From Rhizobium sp. S152 (GTDB taxonomy: Bacteria; Pseudomonadota; Alphaproteobacteria; Rhizobiales; Rhizobiaceae): a stretch of 64,000 bases of DNA. The translations under genes were made by a program, and so were the position numbers. A model generated the notes under the pieces. It was not told the DNA's origin. It was given only the letters and a program-made list of their open reading frames with translations, and made no database searches. How positions within the stretch are numbered: the first letter of the stretch is position 1; every line of letters starts with the position of its first letter. Below, piece after piece: positions 18,420 through 25,882 of the stretch. Where the stretch lies: assembly GCF_030380735.1 (NCBI RefSeq), contig NZ_JAUDRZ010000030.1, positions 580,045 to 644,044 on the forward strand, written 5' to 3'.

Positions 18420-18731
18420 ATGACAAACGATTTCAACCGTCCCGATCCTGTACCGACCCGAAGCGGTGGTTCGTCCAGAACCCTGTTGATTGCGCTGGCC
18501 GTCATCGTCGTCGTGGTCGCTCTTGCGGTAAGCTATTGGCCGAGATCGGAAAGCGGCGCTCCGCCGGCTTCCGCGCCAACGGCATCCGAGCCCGCGACGC
18601 CACCGGCATCTCCGGCAACGCCACCGGCCGCGACACCGCCGGCAGCAACGCCGCCTCCGGCAGCCGAGCCCGCACCGGCAACGCCGCCGGCATCTCCGGC
18701 ACCCGCCGCACCGGCACCGGCTAACCCGTAA
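18420..18731 (+). CDS. Single-pass membrane protein with Pro/Ala-rich tail
   Basis: Protein of 103 residues: a short polar N terminus (1-20), one transmembrane helix (about 22-41), and a roughly 60-residue tail made almost wholly of proline, alanine, threonine, serine and glutamate with repeated ATPPAS- and PATPPA-like units. The tail is probably extended and periplasmic. GGAGG precedes the ATG. No enzymatic domain is visible; a cell-wall-spanning spacer or a wall-associated role is a guess. Confidence 0.65.
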   Translation: MTNDFNRPDPVPTRSGGSSRTLLIALAVIVVVVALAVSYWPRSESGAPPASAPTASEPATPPASPATPPAATPPAATPPPAAEPAPATPPASPAPAAPAPANP

Positions 18732-18738
18732 TAACATT

Positions 18739-18770
18739 CAAGGCTCGTCCCAATCGGACGGGCCTTGTTT
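18739..18770 (+). terminator. Rho-independent terminator after the Pro/Ala-rich protein gene
   Basis: A 12-bp stem (18739-18750 with 18756-18767, one T-G pair) with a 5-nt loop is followed by TTTG. Confidence 0.75.
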
Positions 18771-18939
18771 GTCTGTCGAGGCAAAACGTCGTCGCCATGA
18801 TTGGTCACTGATCGCTGCGGCGGCTTTTGCGCGTCCATGGGCTTGCCCGCTGTCGGTAATCGAAGTTGCGGCTTGCAATCCACCATCCTTATGTCGTCCA
18901 CTCATCGCCAATGCGATGAACGAGGGGAGTGAGATCGCC

Positions 18940-19704
18940 ATGAGACTTTCCGCCTGTATAGAGTGGCTGTTCGCTGACGAAGCGGCTGATGTCGCCGACC
19001 GTATCCGGCTCGCGCGCAAACACGGCGTAGAGGCTGTCGAATTCTGGAAATGGACCAACAAGGATATCGGCAGCATCGAGCGGGCCTTGAAGGAAACCGG
19101 CATGCCGCTGGCGAGCTTCGTCGCCGAGCCGATGATCCCGCTTACCGATATCGCCAACAAGCCGGCCTTTCTGGAGGGGTTGAAAGCGTCGGTCGAGGTG
19201 GCGCGGCGGCTGGGCGCGCGGACGCTGATCGCTCAGGCCGGGAACGACCTTGACGGCAGGTCGCGGCAGGAGCAGAGGGACGCGCTGACCGAGACGCTGG
19301 CGGCCGCCGGCGAGGTGCTTGCCGGCAGCGGGGTACGCCTCGGCGTGGAGCCCCTCAACACGCTGATCGACCATGTGGGCTATTTTCTGCCCTCGACGCG
19401 CGAGGGGCTCGATATAGCAAGAGCGACCGGCCGGGAGGAGATCGGTATCATCTACGACGTCTACCATTCCGCTGTAATGGGCGAGGATACGGCCGATGTC
19501 ATCGGCTCCGACATCGACGGCGTGCTGCATATCCATATTGCCGACCATCCCGGCCGCAACGAGCCGGGCAGCGGTGGGATCGACCTGAAGCAACGGGTGG
19601 ACTGGCTGTTTGCCAGTGGTTATGAGGGTGCGGTGGGGCTCGAATATCGGCCGCTCAAGCCGAGCGCCGAGACGATCGCCGCCACGCGTCGCCTTCTGGG
19701 CTGA
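18940..19704 (+). CDS. Hydroxypyruvate isomerase-like TIM-barrel protein
   Basis: Protein of 254 residues, the usual size for Hyi, with the AP-endonuclease-2/xylose-isomerase-like TIM barrel. Conserved acidic and histidine metal ligands occur in GVEPLNT, IIYDVYHS and HIHIADHPGRNEPGSG. The predicted reaction interconverts hydroxypyruvate and tartronate semialdehyde. A glycerate 2-kinase gene follows 1.5 kb downstream, which fits a glyoxylate/glycerate role. The start at 18940 has GGGGAG upstream; the open frame runs back to 18769 through unconserved sequence. An in-frame ATG at 18916 is an alternative. Confidence 0.82.
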   Translation: MRLSACIEWLFADEAADVADRIRLARKHGVEAVEFWKWTNKDIGSIERALKETGMPLASFVAEPMIPLTDIANKPAFLEGLKASVEVARRLGARTLIAQAGNDLDGRSRQEQRDALTETLAAAGEVLAGSGVRLGVEPLNTLIDHVGYFLPSTREGLDIARATGREEIGIIYDVYHSAVMGEDTADVIGSDIDGVLHIHIADHPGRNEPGSGGIDLKQRVDWLFASGYEGAVGLEYRPLKPSAETIAATRRLLG

Positions 19705-19832
19705 GCGGGACGTCGTTGATTCTTCACAATCGCCGCCATTCCAATTGGCAGCCGGCTACACCATCTACGGGATCATGAGGGCTTCTCCGCCTTGCCGGCG
19801 GAGGTCGATTTTATTCATTTTGGAGCGGCGCC

Positions 19833-21059
19833 ATGTCATCGGTTTCACAGGAAGTTCGAACCTCTAGGGCCCATCGGGAGGGCATCTGGCCCTCCGAGCG
19901 CAACGGCATTCTCGATTGGCTGATCAACGATACGCGCGACCAGCGGTTCATCGACAATATCCTGGTCGAGATGTGCGAGCGGCTACGCGAGGCTGGCATT
20001 CCCGTCGCGCGGTCAACCCTGCATTTCCGCACGCACCATCCGCAGTGGCTTGGTGCGCGCATCCTGTGGACGACAGGATTGAAGGAGGCGAAGATCACCA
20101 CCTTCGACTACGGCGTCGAGACCACCTCGCAGTTTCTCAACAGCCCCGTCAACGATATTTTCAGTGGTGCCGCCGAGGTGCGCCAGAGGCTGGATACGAT
20201 GCGCGAGGGCGATGGGCATTATCCGTTCTATGACGAGCTGCAGCGCGATGGGCTGACCGATTACATCGCCTGGCCGATGTACCACACGCTCGGAAAGCGC
20301 CACATCATGACCTTCTGCAGCGACAGGCCGGGTGGCTTCACACCGGAACATGTAGCGTTCCTCAAGGATCTCCTGCCCGCCGTCACGCTGGTTACGGAAA
20401 TCCGCATCAAGAACATCATGGCGCGCACGCTGCTGCAGACCTACGTCGGCCCGCATGCGAGCGAGCAGATTCTCGCCGGCGCGACCACGCGCGGTAGCGG
20501 CGCCACCGTCGGCGCGGCGATCCTCATCTGCGACCTGCGCGATTTCACCAATATCTCCGACCACTGGCCGCGCGACGACGTTATCGACCTGCTGAACGGC
20601 TATTTCGACGCGATGTCGGAACCGATCGAAAAGCATGGGGGCGAGATTCTTAAATTCATGGGCGACGGCATGTTGGCCATCTTCCCGCTCACCGACCCCA
20701 ATGCCTGCGCCAACCTGCTGCAGGCGATTCGCGAGGCGCAGGTAGGCATGGAAACGCTCAATGAGCAGAACAGGCGGGATGGTCGACAAGTGCTGCGCTA
20801 TGGAATTGGTGTGCATGTCGGTGACGTCATGTACGGCAATATCGGCTCGCGCCGGCGGCTGGATTTCACGGTCATCGGTCCGGCCGTCAATATCGCTTCG
20901 CGGCTTGAGGCGCTGACCAAGGAGATCAAGCGGCCGGTGCTTCTGTCACGCGCCTTCGTCGAACTGGCGGGGTGCCAAAAGGCGATGGAAAGCCTTGGTT
21001 CCTATCCGCTCAGGGGCCTCGGCGAGCCCGTGGATGTGTTCGCCTTTTCAGCGGCGTAA
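19833..21059 (+). CDS. Class III adenylate cyclase with N-terminal sensory-like domain
   Basis: Protein of 408 residues. A C-terminal cyclase catalytic domain (about 225-400) carries both metal aspartates (D234 in ICDLRDFTN and D278 in KFMGDGM), the adenine-selecting pair K274 and D344, and the transition-state residues N353 and R357 in VNIASRLE, so it should make cAMP as a homodimer. The N-terminal 190 residues look like a soluble GAF-type sensor joined by a short helical linker; no transmembrane segment is seen. Rhizobia carry many such cyclases. It sits between two glycerate-pathway genes on the same strand. GGAG precedes the ATG. Confidence 0.9.
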   Translation: MSSVSQEVRTSRAHREGIWPSERNGILDWLINDTRDQRFIDNILVEMCERLREAGIPVARSTLHFRTHHPQWLGARILWTTGLKEAKITTFDYGVETTSQFLNSPVNDIFSGAAEVRQRLDTMREGDGHYPFYDELQRDGLTDYIAWPMYHTLGKRHIMTFCSDRPGGFTPEHVAFLKDLLPAVTLVTEIRIKNIMARTLLQTYVGPHASEQILAGATTRGSGATVGAAILICDLRDFTNISDHWPRDDVIDLLNGYFDAMSEPIEKHGGEILKFMGDGMLAIFPLTDPNACANLLQAIREAQVGMETLNEQNRRDGRQVLRYGIGVHVGDVMYGNIGSRRRLDFTVIGPAVNIASRLEALTKEIKRPVLLSRAFVELAGCQKAMESLGSYPLRGLGEPVDVFAFSAA

Positions 21060-21212
21060 CGCAGGAAGCGGTTGAGTGCTCCCCGGGTGCCGGGCCGGTG
21101 GGCCGGGAGGGGTTGATCTGCGGCGGCAACGGCGGCAATGTCGGTCGACAGCAAGCCGCCGTGGGGGCGGCCGGCACCATCCCGGGGTGCCGTCGCGTGG
21201 AGGGCATCAGGT

Positions 21213-22478
21213 TTGGATATCGCTCGGTCTCGTGCCTTTCTGGCGTCCCTGTTTCAAACGGCGGTGGCGGCGGCGGACCCCTACGACGCGATCGTTAGGC
21301 ATCTGCCGCAGCGCCCCAAGGGGCGAACCATTGTCGTCGGCGCCGGCAAGGCCGCGAGCCAGATGGCAGCCGCGTTTGAGAAGGCATGGGACGGCCCCCT
21401 CGACGGTCTGGTGGTAGCGCGGCACGGGCCGGTGGAGAGCTGCGCGCAGACGGGTATCCTCCAGGCGGCCCATCCGGTGCCCGACCGGGCCGGTCTGGTC
21501 GCGGGCGAGGCGCTACTCAATCATCTGCATGGGCTGACCGGTGACGATCTGGTCGTGGCGCTGATTTCGGGCGGCGGCTCTTCGCTGCTGCCGGCGCCGC
21601 CCTTTGGCTTTACGCTGGCCGACGAGATCGCGCTTAACGAAGCACTGCTGGCGTCGGGCGCGCCGATATCGGCGATGAACGTGATCCGCAAGCACTTCTC
21701 GCGAATCAAAGGTGGCCGCTTGGCGGCGCAGGCCTACCCGGCGCGGGTCGTCAGCCTCGTGGTCTCCGACGTTCCCGGCGACAACCCCGCCTTCGTCGCT
21801 TCTGGCCCCACCGTGCCCGACCTGTCGGACGCGGAGGAGGCATTGAGGCTGATCCGCAATTATCGCATCGAACTCGATCCGCGCATGATCGACCACATCC
21901 GTTCCGTAAGGGCGCCACGCCCGGAGGACACGGTCTTTGCGCGTAACGAGGTGTATGTCATCGCCTCGGCCCGCGTTTCGCTCGATGCGGCCGCGGCACA
22001 TGCGCGTGCCGAGGGCGTAGAGCCGATCATACTGTCCGATTGCATTGAGGGCGAGGCGCGCGATATCGGGCGCATGCATGCCGCGCTCGCCAAGGAGTTC
22101 GCGCAAACGCAGCGCATCGCCCAGAAGCCATTCGTTCTTCTGTCCGGCGGCGAGACGACGGTGACGATCGGCGGCGGCAGCTACGGCAAAGGCGGGCGCA
22201 ACTCCGAACTGCTTTTATCCTCGGCGCTCGACCTGCAGGGCACCGATGGCATCGTCGGGCTCGCGGCCGATACCGATGGCATCGACGGCTCGGAAGACAA
22301 TGCCGGCGCTTTCTGCGACGGTACGACGGTGGCGCGGATCCGGGCGAGGGGCGGCGACGCCCGTGCGCTTCTCTCCGGCCACGACGCATGGTCCGCCTTC
22401 GACCTGATCGACGACCTTTTCGTGCCAGGGCCGACAGGAACCAATGTGAATGATTTCAGGGCGTTCGTGGTGAGCTGA
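21213..22478 (+). CDS. Glycerate 2-kinase, MOFRL family (TtuD/GckA)
   Basis: Enzyme of 421 residues that phosphorylates D-glycerate to 2-phosphoglycerate; older annotations call this family hydroxypyruvate reductase (TtuD). Seen: the N-terminal DUF4147 domain with VVGAGKAASQMA and LISGGGSSLLPAP, and a C-terminal MOFRL domain with LLSGGETTVTI, GGRNSELLLS and GLAADTDGIDGSEDNAGA. A TTG start at 21213 with GGAGG 9 nt upstream gives the family's normal N terminus. The frame also opens at ATG 21138, but that would add 25 Pro/Arg-rich residues. Confidence 0.85.
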   Translation: MDIARSRAFLASLFQTAVAAADPYDAIVRHLPQRPKGRTIVVGAGKAASQMAAAFEKAWDGPLDGLVVARHGPVESCAQTGILQAAHPVPDRAGLVAGEALLNHLHGLTGDDLVVALISGGGSSLLPAPPFGFTLADEIALNEALLASGAPISAMNVIRKHFSRIKGGRLAAQAYPARVVSLVVSDVPGDNPAFVASGPTVPDLSDAEEALRLIRNYRIELDPRMIDHIRSVRAPRPEDTVFARNEVYVIASARVSLDAAAAHARAEGVEPIILSDCIEGEARDIGRMHAALAKEFAQTQRIAQKPFVLLSGGETTVTIGGGSYGKGGRNSELLLSSALDLQGTDGIVGLAADTDGIDGSEDNAGAFCDGTTVARIRARGGDARALLSGHDAWSAFDLIDDLFVPGPTGTNVNDFRAFVVS

Positions 22479-22592
22479 GGGAGGCTGTCTAGCGCCCTCG
22501 GGACGCTACAGGCGCGAGCTCAACAATAGCTCGAAAGACCGGCTGTAGTGTTTTGATTGTTCTTGAAAATCAATCTCGCAACGCGAGAGAAG

Positions 22593-22667
22593 TGGCACGC
22601 CCTAGGGGAGTCGAACCCCTCTTCCCAGAATGAAAATCTGGTGTCCTAACCGATAGACGAAGGGCGC
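22593..22667 (-). tRNA. tRNA-Glu (anticodon TTC)
   Basis: A 75-nt cloverleaf on the minus strand with encoded CCA. The acceptor stem is GCGCCCT/AGGGCGT (terminal G-T pair), the anticodon loop TTTTCAT holds TTC (complement at 22632-22634), and the T-arm is GGGGTTCGACTCCCC. It decodes GAA and GAG. Confidence 0.96.
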
Positions 22668-22685
22668 TTCCTTCGTGGTGGCGCC

Positions 22686-22714
22686 CTTATAATCAGGCAC
22701 TTGGATTCCCGCAA
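22686..22714 (-). promoter_or_regulatory. Candidate sigma-70 promoter of tRNA-Glu
   Basis: On the minus strand TTGCGG (22709-22714) and TATAAG (22686-22691) are exactly 17 bp apart and lie 18 bp upstream of the tRNA. Confidence 0.6.
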
Positions 22715-23036
22715 GCGGCAAAACGCGAAAAAATGGGAATGGCGTCATTTTTTCTTCATCTGGGCAAATGTCCACTGGGATAACGTAGCCATCTATCTGA
22801 TATCTATGACGTATTTCCTGCATTGTCGGTGGTCGCCAGCGCGGGCGAGTAGGCTTGAAAGGCGTTTCCGCCGGATGGCGTCGAACAAGTCTTCGATACC
22901 GGCGCAGGGCAGGTCATCCGCTGCCATAAGTCCTTCCGTGGCAAACGAAAATCGCATCCGCCCTTCGCCCAAATTGTCGCGTTGACAAGAAAATCGGCCG
23001 GACGGATAGTTCGCCATGCCCCCATCCGTGGCATTG
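22715..23036. other. Gene-free intergenic stretch
   Basis: I see no convincing gene here. Short open frames on both strands lack ribosome sites and recognisable motifs. The left end is the upstream region of tRNA-Glu, and the right end holds the untranslated leader and ribosome site of the secreted protein gene at 23047. Confidence 0.6.
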
Positions 23037-23046
23037 GAGGAAGATC

Positions 23047-23481
23047 ATGATCAAGCATCTGACTATTCTTGCATCCGTTTCCCTGCTCGGCGCGCTTGCC
23101 TTCGCATCGCCATCCGCGGCGCTCTCGATGAAGGAGTGCAGCGCCAAGTACAAGTCGGCTCAGGCCGACGGTTCCGCCAAGGACATGAAGTGGAACGATT
23201 TCCGCAAGGCCCAATGCGGAGCGGATGCCACCGCCGAGCCCGATGTCACGCTTGCGACCGGCGAGGAGCCGGAAAAGCCGACGACCAAGGCTCCGTCAGG
23301 CGTCAAATTCCCGACGGCCATCTCGACGAAGTACAGCAGCGAAACGCCCGGCAAGGGCCGCATGCACACCTGCGTCGACGCCTATCACCAGAACAAGGAC
23401 GCCAACACCCTGAACGGCCTGAAATGGATCCAGAAGGGCGGCGGTTTCTACAGCCTCTGCAATGCCAAGCTGAAGGGCTGA
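23047..23481 (+). CDS. Small secreted protein with duplicated Cys/Tyr/Trp module
   Basis: Protein of 144 residues with a Sec signal peptide (cleavage after about residue 25, ...PSAA-LS). The mature part holds two copies of one module. Copy 1 has C31, Y35, W49, C57 and copy 2 has C109, Y113, W127, C138. Both follow C-x3-Y-x13-W and then a second cysteine. A Pro/Thr/Glu-rich linker (about 60-90) separates them. The four cysteines suggest one disulfide per module in the periplasm. Copy 1 loosely resembles PsiF-type repeats. The function is unknown. GGAGGAAG precedes the ATG. Confidence 0.75.
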   Translation: MIKHLTILASVSLLGALAFASPSAALSMKECSAKYKSAQADGSAKDMKWNDFRKAQCGADATAEPDVTLATGEEPEKPTTKAPSGVKFPTAISTKYSSETPGKGRMHTCVDAYHQNKDANTLNGLKWIQKGGGFYSLCNAKLKG

Positions 23482-23504
23482 GTTCGGCACTGCCAAGCTT
23501 TACG

Positions 23505-23524
23505 GGGACGGCAGCCGCCGTCCC
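23505..23524 (+). terminator. Hairpin after the secreted-protein gene
   Basis: A perfect 8-bp stem GGGACGGC/GCCGTCCC with an AGCC loop lies 24 bp after the stop. It has no T-run, so termination strength is uncertain. Confidence 0.5.
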
Positions 23525-23594
23525 GCCGGTCGGTTGGATCGCAGTCGGAACCGTCTTCATTCAATGGGTCGCCGACGGTGGCTCCGCTGCCCGT

Positions 23595-23771
23595 CGTCAT
23601 GCTTGGCCTCGTGCCGAGCATCTGCCGGTCCCTCCATTCGCGCGACGTGAATGGACACTTGGCGCCCAGCGGCCGCATCCCCCGCCTTGGCTTCACCCAC
23701 TCTGCTTGACCCACACCGTTGCATTGCCGGCGGCGTGCTTAGATCCCTCGGCACGTTGGCCGAGGATGACG
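23595..23771. repeat. Nested inverted-repeat intergenic mosaic element (RIME/ABC-like)
   Basis: The left arm (23595-23623) and right arm (23741-23771) are imperfect inverted copies of each other over about 30 bp. Each arm also folds on itself: CCTCGGC...GCCGAGG is a perfect 7-bp stem on the right, and GCTTGGC...GCCGAGC is near-perfect on the left. The arms flank about 117 bp of non-coding DNA. This layout, and the CGTCAT-x-CT-x-GGC core, resemble the palindromic intergenic repeats scattered through Rhizobiaceae chromosomes. The region 23525-23875 holds no gene I can support. Confidence 0.65.
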
Positions 23772-23875
23772 CCGAGAATGGGGAGGCGTCGGCGTTTCTC
23801 TCGATCGCCACCGCCTCTTTCGGGCCTTACGCCAGAATCCGCCGCAGCCTGCCGCCCTCGGCGGTGATCCCATAT

Positions 23876-23905
23876 AAAAACCCGCCGCGGCATGGCCGGG
23901 CGGGT
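23876..23905 (-). terminator. Rho-independent terminator of the aap operon
   Basis: On the minus strand ACCCGCC (complement of 23899-23905) pairs with GGCGGGT (complement of 23880-23886), followed by a run of T (complement of 23876-23880). It lies 31 bp after the aapP stop. Confidence 0.8.
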
Positions 23906-23935
23906 CGTCAAGCGTAGCGGCTGGAGCCGATCGTC

Positions 23936-24709
23936 CTAGTGCAGGATCTGGCTCAGGAAGAGCTTGGTGCGCTCGTGCTGCGGATTGTCGAAGAACTCGG
24001 CCGGCGAGTTCTGTTCGACGATCTGGCCCTGGTCCATGAAGATCACGCGGTTGGCGACCTGGCGGGCGAAGCCCATTTCGTGGGTGACGCAGAGCATGGT
24101 CATGCCTTCTTCGGCAAGGCCGACCATAGTCTCCAGCACTTCCTTGATCATCTCGGGATCGAGCGCCGAGGTCGGCTCGTCGAACAGCATGATCTTCGGG
24201 TTCATGCACAGCGACCGGGCGATCGCCACGCGCTGCTGCTGGCCGCCGGAGAGCTGGCCCGGATACTTGTTGGCCTGCTCGGGAATCTTGACGCGCTTGA
24301 GGAAGTGCATGGCGATCTCTTCGGCCTGCTTCTTCGGCATCTTGCGCACCCAGATCGGCGCCAGCGTGCAGTTTTCCAGGATCGTCAGGTGCGGGAAGAG
24401 GTTGAAATGCTGGAACACCATGCCGACTTCGCGGCGCACTTCGTCGATCTTCTTCAGGTCGTTGGTCAGTTCGACGCCATCGACGATGATCTGGCCCTGC
24501 TGGTGCTCTTCCAGACGGTTGATGCAGCGGATCATCGTCGATTTGCCCGAGCCCGACGGACCGGCGATGACGATGCGCTCGCCGCGCATGACCTTCAGGT
24601 TGATGTCGCGCAGCACGTGGAAATCACCGTACCACTTGTTCATGCCGATGATCTCGATGGCAACATCCGTTGCCGACACGGTCATCTTCTTGGGTTGGGC
24701 TTCAGCCAT
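23936..24709 (-). CDS. aapP: General L-amino acid ABC transporter, ATP-binding protein
   Basis: ATPase subunit of 257 residues for the polar amino-acid importer. Seen: Walker A GPSGSGKST, the Q-loop in MVFQHFNLFPH, the signature LSGGQQQR, Walker B IMLFDEPTSALDPE and the switch histidine in CVTHEMG. This is the PAAT-family pattern. It is the last gene of aapJQMP, 17 bp after aapM, with AAGGGA before the ATG at 24709. In Rhizobium leguminosarum this transporter takes up many L-amino acids and influences amino-acid efflux; that is family knowledge, not seen here. Confidence 0.95.
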   Translation of the reverse strand: MAEAQPKKMTVSATDVAIEIIGMNKWYGDFHVLRDINLKVMRGERIVIAGPSGSGKSTMIRCINRLEEHQQGQIIVDGVELTNDLKKIDEVRREVGMVFQHFNLFPHLTILENCTLAPIWVRKMPKKQAEEIAMHFLKRVKIPEQANKYPGQLSGGQQQRVAIARSLCMNPKIMLFDEPTSALDPEMIKEVLETMVGLAEEGMTMLCVTHEMGFARQVANRVIFMDQGQIVEQNSPAEFFDNPQHERTKLFLSQILH

Positions 24710-24726
24710 GATTTTTCCCTTACGTC

Positions 24727-25881
24727 TTATCGTTTGTGGCCAGTGTCGAGATGGCGTTCGATGAAGTTTGAATAGCGTGACATGCCGAAGCAAAAAAGCC
24801 AGAAAACGAAGCCGGCGAAGATCAGCCCGGTCAGCGGCGTCACGGCGCTTGCCCAGTTGGCATCGGAGAAATTCAGCCGCACGATGTTCAGAAGGTCGAA
24901 CATGCCGATAATAGACACCAGCGAAGTGTCCTTGAAGGTGCCGATGAAGGTGTTGACGATGCTGGGAATGACCAGCTTGAGCGCCTGCGGCATGATGATC
25001 AGCCGCGTCTTCTGCCAGTAGCCAAGACCGAGCGAATCGGCGCCCTCGAACTGGCCCTTCGGAATGGCCTGCAGGCCGCCGCGAATGACTTCCGCCATGT
25101 ATGCCGACGTGAAGATTGACATGCCCACCAGCGCGCGCACGAGCTTGTCGATGGTCCAGCCGGTCGGCAGGAACAGCGGCAGCATGACGCTCGCCATGAA
25201 CAGGACGGTGATCAGCGGGATGCCGCGGATGATCTCGATGAAGCCGACGCAGACCATGCGGATGACGGGCATCTTCGACCGGCGCCCGAGTGCCAGCAGG
25301 ATGCCGAACGGCAGCGACACCGCGATGCTGACGAAGGAGAGGATGAGCGTCACCATCAGCCCGCCCCAGAGCGGCGTCTCGACGATTTCGAGGCCGAAGC
25401 CGCCATAGAGCAGCCAGAACGACAGGACCGGAAGAACGAGGAAGAGCAGGATCGCGTTCAAACCCTTGCGCGGCGCCTTGGGGATCAGCATCGGAACCAG
25501 CAGGGCGACGAAGAGGATGCCGACCAGCGTCGGGCGCCAGCGTTCCATCAGCGGATAGCGCCCGAAGATGAACTGGTCGTATTTCGCCGACACGAAGGCC
25601 CAGCAGGCACCGCTCCAGCCGTCCGGCCAGATGCCGCCCTGCACCGTCGTCGCGCAGAAGGTACGATCCGTGCCCTGCCATACGGCCTGGATGAACAGCC
25701 AGTTGATCATGTGCGGCAGCACCCAGGCGAGGAGGGCGAGCGCGACGATCGTCAGCACGACATCCTTGGGCGTTGCGAGCAGGTTCTTGCGGATCCAGGC
25801 GCCGGCACCCCGCTCTCCGGCGGGCGCCGGTTCAGGGGTGAGCATGCTGGTTCTCACGAACGAGGTGTTGGAACCTGACAT
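24727..25881 (-). CDS. aapM: General L-amino acid ABC transporter permease
   Basis: Inner-membrane permease of 384 residues of the His/Glu/Gln/Arg/opine three-TM-domain family, with the extended N terminus (extra hydrophobic segments between residues 30 and 130) typical of AapM. The coupling motif region EGADSLGLGYWQKTRLIIMP is visible. It begins 1 bp after the aapQ stop, and its ribosome site GGAGAGA lies inside the aapQ end, so translation is probably coupled. It should pair with AapQ as a heterodimer. Confidence 0.94.
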   Translation of the reverse strand: MSGSNTSFVRTSMLTPEPAPAGERGAGAWIRKNLLATPKDVVLTIVALALLAWVLPHMINWLFIQAVWQGTDRTFCATTVQGGIWPDGWSGACWAFVSAKYDQFIFGRYPLMERWRPTLVGILFVALLVPMLIPKAPRKGLNAILLFLVLPVLSFWLLYGGFGLEIVETPLWGGLMVTLILSFVSIAVSLPFGILLALGRRSKMPVIRMVCVGFIEIIRGIPLITVLFMASVMLPLFLPTGWTIDKLVRALVGMSIFTSAYMAEVIRGGLQAIPKGQFEGADSLGLGYWQKTRLIIMPQALKLVIPSIVNTFIGTFKDTSLVSIIGMFDLLNIVRLNFSDANWASAVTPLTGLIFAGFVFWLFCFGMSRYSNFIERHLDTGHKR

Positions 25882-25882
25882 C

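Noticed and set aside
22793..23017. 74-aa minus-strand open frame upstream of the secreted protein gene
   Set aside because: No ribosome site, no family recognised, and it lies in the intergenic leader.
23016..23867. 283-aa open frame over the secreted protein gene and the repeat element
   Set aside because: Out of frame with the supported gene and runs through the inverted repeats.
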